Part shown: piece after piece, positions 60,920 to 64,000 of the stretch
Layout: the number at the start of each line of letters is the position of its first letter
Position numbering within the stretch: the first letter of the stretch is position 1
Assembly (NCBI GenBank): GCA_934527315.1
Contig: CAKTAK010000005.1
Coordinates: 1 to 64,000 of the forward strand
Length of the DNA: 64,000 bases
Direction: 5' to 3'
Origin: HGM13010 sp934527315
GTDB taxonomy: Bacteria; Bacillota; Clostridia; Oscillospirales; Oscillospiraceae
Made by a program: the position numbers and the translations under genes
Notes under the pieces: model-generated
Seen by the model: only the letters and a program-made list of their open reading frames with translations
The model's database searches: none
What the model was told of the DNA's origin: nothing

Positions 60920-61284
60920 TCGGTTTCCTCCCCGTCCTCCGGCAGGTTCAATTTTTCCAGAATTCCGTTAATTTTGGCGCCGTACTCGATGGAATGGTCG
61001 ATTTCAAACACCAGCTCCGGGGTGTATGCCAGAGTCAGGGCGGAGCCAACCTCATGGCGCAGCCAACCGGAGGCACTCTTCAAGCCTTTCCGGAATTCCT
61101 TTTCGTCTTTCATGCCGTAAACGCTCAGCCAGACCTTTGCATACCGCAAATCACCGGTGGTTTCCACGCGGGTGATGGTAATCAAGCCCTGCTCGCTGAC
61201 GCGGGGGTCCTTGACCGACCGGAGACGGTCGGCCAGCACCCGCTGAATATCGTCATTAATTCTTCCAATTCTTGTAGAGGACAT
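60916..61284 (-). CDS. rbfA: RbfA, 30S ribosome-binding factor
   Basis: This 122-residue KH-like protein has GRINDDIQRVLADRLRSVKDPRV, ITRVETTGDLRYAKVWLSV and the LVFEIDHSIEYG region. It helps 16S rRNA 5' helix maturation in late 30S assembly. SD AAAGGAGC. It lies 19 bases after infB. Confidence 0.95.
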   Translation of the reverse strand: MSSTRIGRINDDIQRVLADRLRSVKDPRVSEQGLITITRVETTGDLRYAKVWLSVYGMKDEKEFRKGLKSASGWLRHEVGSALTLAYTPELVFEIDHSIEYGAKINGILEKLNLPEDGEETE

Positions 61285-61303
61285 GGTACGCTCCTTTGAT
61301 TCG

Positions 61304-63664
61304 TCAGCGCTCGACCTGCTGCATGACGTAGATTTCCAGCTCGTCGCCTTCCTTTACGTCATTGTATTTCTCAATCTGCAGGCCGCACTCATAGTTCTCG
61401 CCTACTTCTTTCACATCGTCCTTGAACCGGCGCAGAGAGGCCAGCTCGCCGTCATAAATCACAATGCCCTCGCGAATCACGCGGACCTTGCTGCTGCGGG
61501 TTACCTTACCCTCGGTCACGTAGCCGCCGATGATGGTGCCCACCTTGGAGACCTTGAAGGTCTGGCGGACTTCCACATGGCCAATCACAGCCTCTTCAAA
61601 CTTCGGTGCCAGCATACCCTTCATGGCAGCCTCCACCTCGTTGATGCAGTCGTAAATGACGCTGTACAGACGGATTTCCACACCGGCGCGGGCTGCGCTG
61701 TCCCGTGCGGTTGCGTCCGGGCGGACGTTAAAGCCCACAACCAGAGCGCCGCTGGTGGCTGCCAGCATAATATCGGACTCGTTGATGGCACCCACAGCGC
61801 TGTGAATGACCTTCACGCGGACCTCTTCATTGGTCATCTTCTCCAGAGATGCCTTCACTGCCTCAGCAGAGCCCTGCACATCGGCCTTCACAATGATGTT
61901 GAAGTCCTTCAGCTCGCCCTCCTGAATCCGGGAGAACAAATCGTCCAGAGTGACCTTTTTGGCTGCGCCGAACAGTTCGTCCTTCTTCTGCTGTTTCCGC
62001 TGCTCCACCAGCTCGCGGGCCATACGCTCGTTGCTGACTGCGTTAAAGGTATCGCCTGCGCTGGGCACTTCGGAAATACCGTCAATTTCCACGGGCACAG
62101 AGGGGCCTGCAGCCTCAATGCGCTCGCCCTTATCGTTGATCATCACGCGGACGCGGCCCACAGCCGTGCCGGCAATGATAATATCGCCCTTGCGCAGGGT
62201 ACCGTTCTGCACCAGAACAGTCATCACGGGGCCGCGGCCGCGGTCCAGACGTGCCTCAATGACAGCGCCCTTTGCTGCGCGGTTGGGGTTGGCTTTCAGC
62301 TCCTGCATTTCTGCCAGCAGAACCACGTTCTCCAGCAAATCGTCAACGCCCATACCGGTTTTTGCGGAAATGGGACAAATGATGGTGTCGCCGCCCCACT
62401 CTTCGCTGACCAGACCGTACTCGGTCAGCTGCTGCTTGATGCGGTCGGGGTTTGCGCCCACCTTATCCATTTTGTTCACAGCCACCAGAATGGGAATTCC
62501 GGCTGCCTTTGCATGGTTGATGGACTCCACAGTCTGGGGCATAATGCCGTCGTCTGCTGCCACCACCAGAATGGCAATATCCGTTACCATGGCACCGCGG
62601 GCGCGCATGGAGGTAAATGCCTCATGGCCCGGGGTATCCAGGAAGGTAATGGGGCTGCCGTGGACGTCCACGGTGTAAGCGCCGATGGCCTGGGTAATGC
62701 CGCCGGCCTCGCCGGAGGCAACGTGTGCGTTCCGGATATAGTCCAGCAGAGAGGTCTTGCCGTGGTCAACGTGACCCATCACCACCACAACGGGTGCCCG
62801 GGAGACCAGATCTTCTTCCTTGTCCTCGCTGTCGTCAATCAGACGGTCTTCCACGGTGACAATGACTTCTTTTTCCACCTTGCAGCCCATTTCCATGGCC
62901 ACCAGAGCGGCGGTATCGTAGTCAATCACGTCGGAAACGGAGGCAAAGACGCCCAGCTTAATCAGCTGCTTGACCACTTCGGAGGCGCTCTTCTTCATGC
63001 GGCTTGCCAGCTCGCCCACAGCAATTTCGTCTGGAATGGAGACCTTGGTCTGTGCTTTCCGAGCGATTTCCAGCTGCAGTTTCTGCATCCGGTCCCGCTC
63101 CTCCTGCTTGCGCTTGTTGGAAGGGTTGCCCTGACGCTGACGGTTCTTGTTGCCGCCGATTTTTTCCTTGCCGCGGCGCATACGGTCTGCCTTATCGCCG
63201 GCCATATCGTCGTATTTCTCGTTGAACTTATCAATATTGGTGGCACCGGTTGCACCGCGGGTATCCACAATGCGTTTCTCGGGCACTTTCTTGGAAACAT
63301 GGGGTTTTTCCGGCTGTTTGTGTTCCTGAGAGGGCGCAGCCGCTTTGGATTCGGTTTTCTGGGTGGTTTCTTTTTTCTCTTCTTTCACAGGCTGTTCCTC
63401 CGCCGGGGTACCCACTGCGGGTTCCTCCGCTTTCTTCTTTTTCTCTTTCGGTTTCGGGGGGGTTTTGTATAGGTCTTCCAAACTCTCCATCTGGTTATGC
63501 TGGGTCAGGTACTCAAAAATCACGTCCAATTCCGGCGTTTCCAGCACCTGCATGTGGTTTTTGGGTGTGGTTGCATAATCCGTCAGAATCTGGGTAATCT
63601 CCTTTGACGTGGTCTTGAAGTCCTTTGCCACTTCGTGAACTCTGTATTTTTCCAATGCACTCAA
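61304..63664 (-). CDS. infB: InfB, translation initiation factor IF-2
   Basis: 786 residues: IF2-N (LEKYRVHEVAKDFKTTSKEITQIL), a charged linker rich in Lys/Glu/Pro (about 60-200), a second IF2-N-like helix region, and a GTPase with GHVDHGKTSL, DTPGHEAF and NKMD, followed by domains II-IV. It recruits fMet-tRNA to the 30S complex. The start is TTG at 63664, fitted with AGAGGAGG, and overlaps the ylxQ stop as TTGA. Linker length is moderate for a Clostridia IF2. Confidence 0.96.
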   Translation of the reverse strand: MSALEKYRVHEVAKDFKTTSKEITQILTDYATTPKNHMQVLETPELDVIFEYLTQHNQMESLEDLYKTPPKPKEKKKKAEEPAVGTPAEEQPVKEEKKETTQKTESKAAAPSQEHKQPEKPHVSKKVPEKRIVDTRGATGATNIDKFNEKYDDMAGDKADRMRRGKEKIGGNKNRQRQGNPSNKRKQEERDRMQKLQLEIARKAQTKVSIPDEIAVGELASRMKKSASEVVKQLIKLGVFASVSDVIDYDTAALVAMEMGCKVEKEVIVTVEDRLIDDSEDKEEDLVSRAPVVVVMGHVDHGKTSLLDYIRNAHVASGEAGGITQAIGAYTVDVHGSPITFLDTPGHEAFTSMRARGAMVTDIAILVVAADDGIMPQTVESINHAKAAGIPILVAVNKMDKVGANPDRIKQQLTEYGLVSEEWGGDTIICPISAKTGMGVDDLLENVVLLAEMQELKANPNRAAKGAVIEARLDRGRGPVMTVLVQNGTLRKGDIIIAGTAVGRVRVMINDKGERIEAAGPSVPVEIDGISEVPSAGDTFNAVSNERMARELVEQRKQQKKDELFGAAKKVTLDDLFSRIQEGELKDFNIIVKADVQGSAEAVKASLEKMTNEEVRVKVIHSAVGAINESDIMLAATSGALVVGFNVRPDATARDSAARAGVEIRLYSVIYDCINEVEAAMKGMLAPKFEEAVIGHVEVRQTFKVSKVGTIIGGYVTEGKVTRSSKVRVIREGIVIYDGELASLRRFKDDVKEVGENYECGLQIEKYNDVKEGDELEIYVMQQVER

Positions 63665-64000
63665 GTTTGATTCCTCCTCTTCCCGAACCGTTTATTCTGT
63701 TGATGATTCCGCTGTTCCTTTTTCCGCTGCTTTTCCGCTGCCAATTTCTCGGCCAGCTGGTTGGCAGCCTCCACATATTCGGTCACGCCGCCGGCAGCCA
63801 GCGCCTTCAGAAATGCCTCTGCCAGGCCCAAATCAGTCACAGCAATCATAGAGGTGGCGCCCCGGCCCAACAGGCCTGCCAACTCCATTTTTGCGTAAGG
63901 CAGGATAACCATGGGAATTCCCCGGCCGTAAACAAAGCCTCTGGCCCGGCTCTTTGCGTTGTCAGACGCATCTGCCGCCACCAGCAGTACCTTTGCCTTT
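63661..64000 (-). CDS. ylxQ: YlxQ-like L7Ae-family RNA-binding protein, C-terminal part (runs off window)
   Basis: About 112 residues are visible: KAKVLLVAADASDNAK, then a Gly/Pro-rich loop (GRGIPMVILP) and IAVTDLGLAEAFLKAL, matching the L7Ae/L30e fold; a Lys/Arg-rich tail (about 25 residues, KQRKKEQRNHQQNKRFGKRRNQT) follows. YlxQ lies between ylxR and infB in Firmicutes nusA operons. The N-terminus is beyond the window, and the real start cannot be chosen. Confidence 0.85.
   Translation of the reverse strand, partial: KAKVLLVAADASDNAKSRARGFVYGRGIPMVILPYAKMELAGLLGRGATSMIAVTDLGLAEAFLKALAAGGVTEYVEAANQLAEKLAAEKQRKKEQRNHQQNKRFGKRRNQT

Noticed and set aside
1..64000. CRISPR arrays, intact insertion sequences, prophage genes, rRNA or tRNA genes
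   Set aside because: No regularly spaced repeats, transposase, integrase or phage structural genes were seen on either strand; the only stable RNA gene recognised is tmRNA.

Overview
The window looks like the chromosome of an endospore-forming Clostridia bacterium, probably Oscillospiraceae-like. This is inference from gene content and from a moderately high GC content judged by eye; no rRNA marker is present. Sporulation-lineage genes (yqfC, yqfD, ylbJ, yaaL-bofA), a meso-DAP-type MurE, a WalRK system with WalH/WalI/WalJ, MutS2, RqcH and mini-RNase III all point to Firmicutes. Nearly all genes are core housekeeping genes on the minus strand in tight, often ATGA-overlapping operons. There is no CRISPR array, complete prophage or intact insertion sequence.

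Layout: (1) 1-10.9 kb is a dcw division/cell-wall cluster read leftward from an MraZ-boxed promoter: mraZ-rsmH-ftsL-pbp-murE-mraY-ftsW-murG-murA1-ftsQ, with a murA where Bacillus has murB. (2) 11.1-18.4 kb has uvrC-rsmD-coaD-coiled-coil protein, HPr, and yqzL-recO-mutS2. (3) 18.4-23.5 kb is yqfC-yqfD-phoH-ybeY-era, with divergent ylbJ. (4) 23.5-34.4 kb is an envelope-control region: nudix-walR-walK-walH-walI, then murA2-walJ-rlmH-DUF2007-pgcA-chrA-chrA from its own promoters. (5) 34.4-39.6 kb holds a MecA-like adaptor and a ribosome-rescue neighbourhood: smpB, a cyclophilin, tmRNA (ssrA), then rqcH and mrnC on the other strand. A small toxin-antitoxin relic sits just downstream of ssrA. (6) 39.6-52.1 kb is parE-parC-prfA-(tsaC-coaE fusion)-M18 peptidase-tepA-uppP-ftsK. 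(7) 52.2-52.6 kb is a GC-rich non-coding segment with a minus-strand terminator. (8) 52.6-57.4 kb has yaaL-bofA, ddl-murF-alkD and a DEDDh exonuclease. (9) 57.4-58.2 kb is an AT-rich accessory patch. (10) 58.2-64 kb is the ylxQ-infB-rbfA-nrnA-truB-ribF translation operon.

How the genes fit together: MurA1/A2, MurE, MurF, Ddl, MraY, MurG, UppP and PgcA cover much of peptidoglycan precursor synthesis. FtsQ/L/W and the PBP form the septal synthase, and WalRK is the expected envelope regulator. SmpB-tmRNA and RqcH are two branches of stalled-ribosome rescue placed side by side.

The most unusual observations are: a 36-nt copy of the tmRNA 3' end inside the ftsK linker coding sequence (33/36 identical, all three differences transitions, T-arm pairing kept); a TsaC-CoaE gene fusion; a toxin relic lacking its N-terminal half beside ssrA; an unidentified structured-RNA candidate at 52.25-52.5 kb; and the AT-rich patch with a consensus promoter and an apparently leaderless small ORF.
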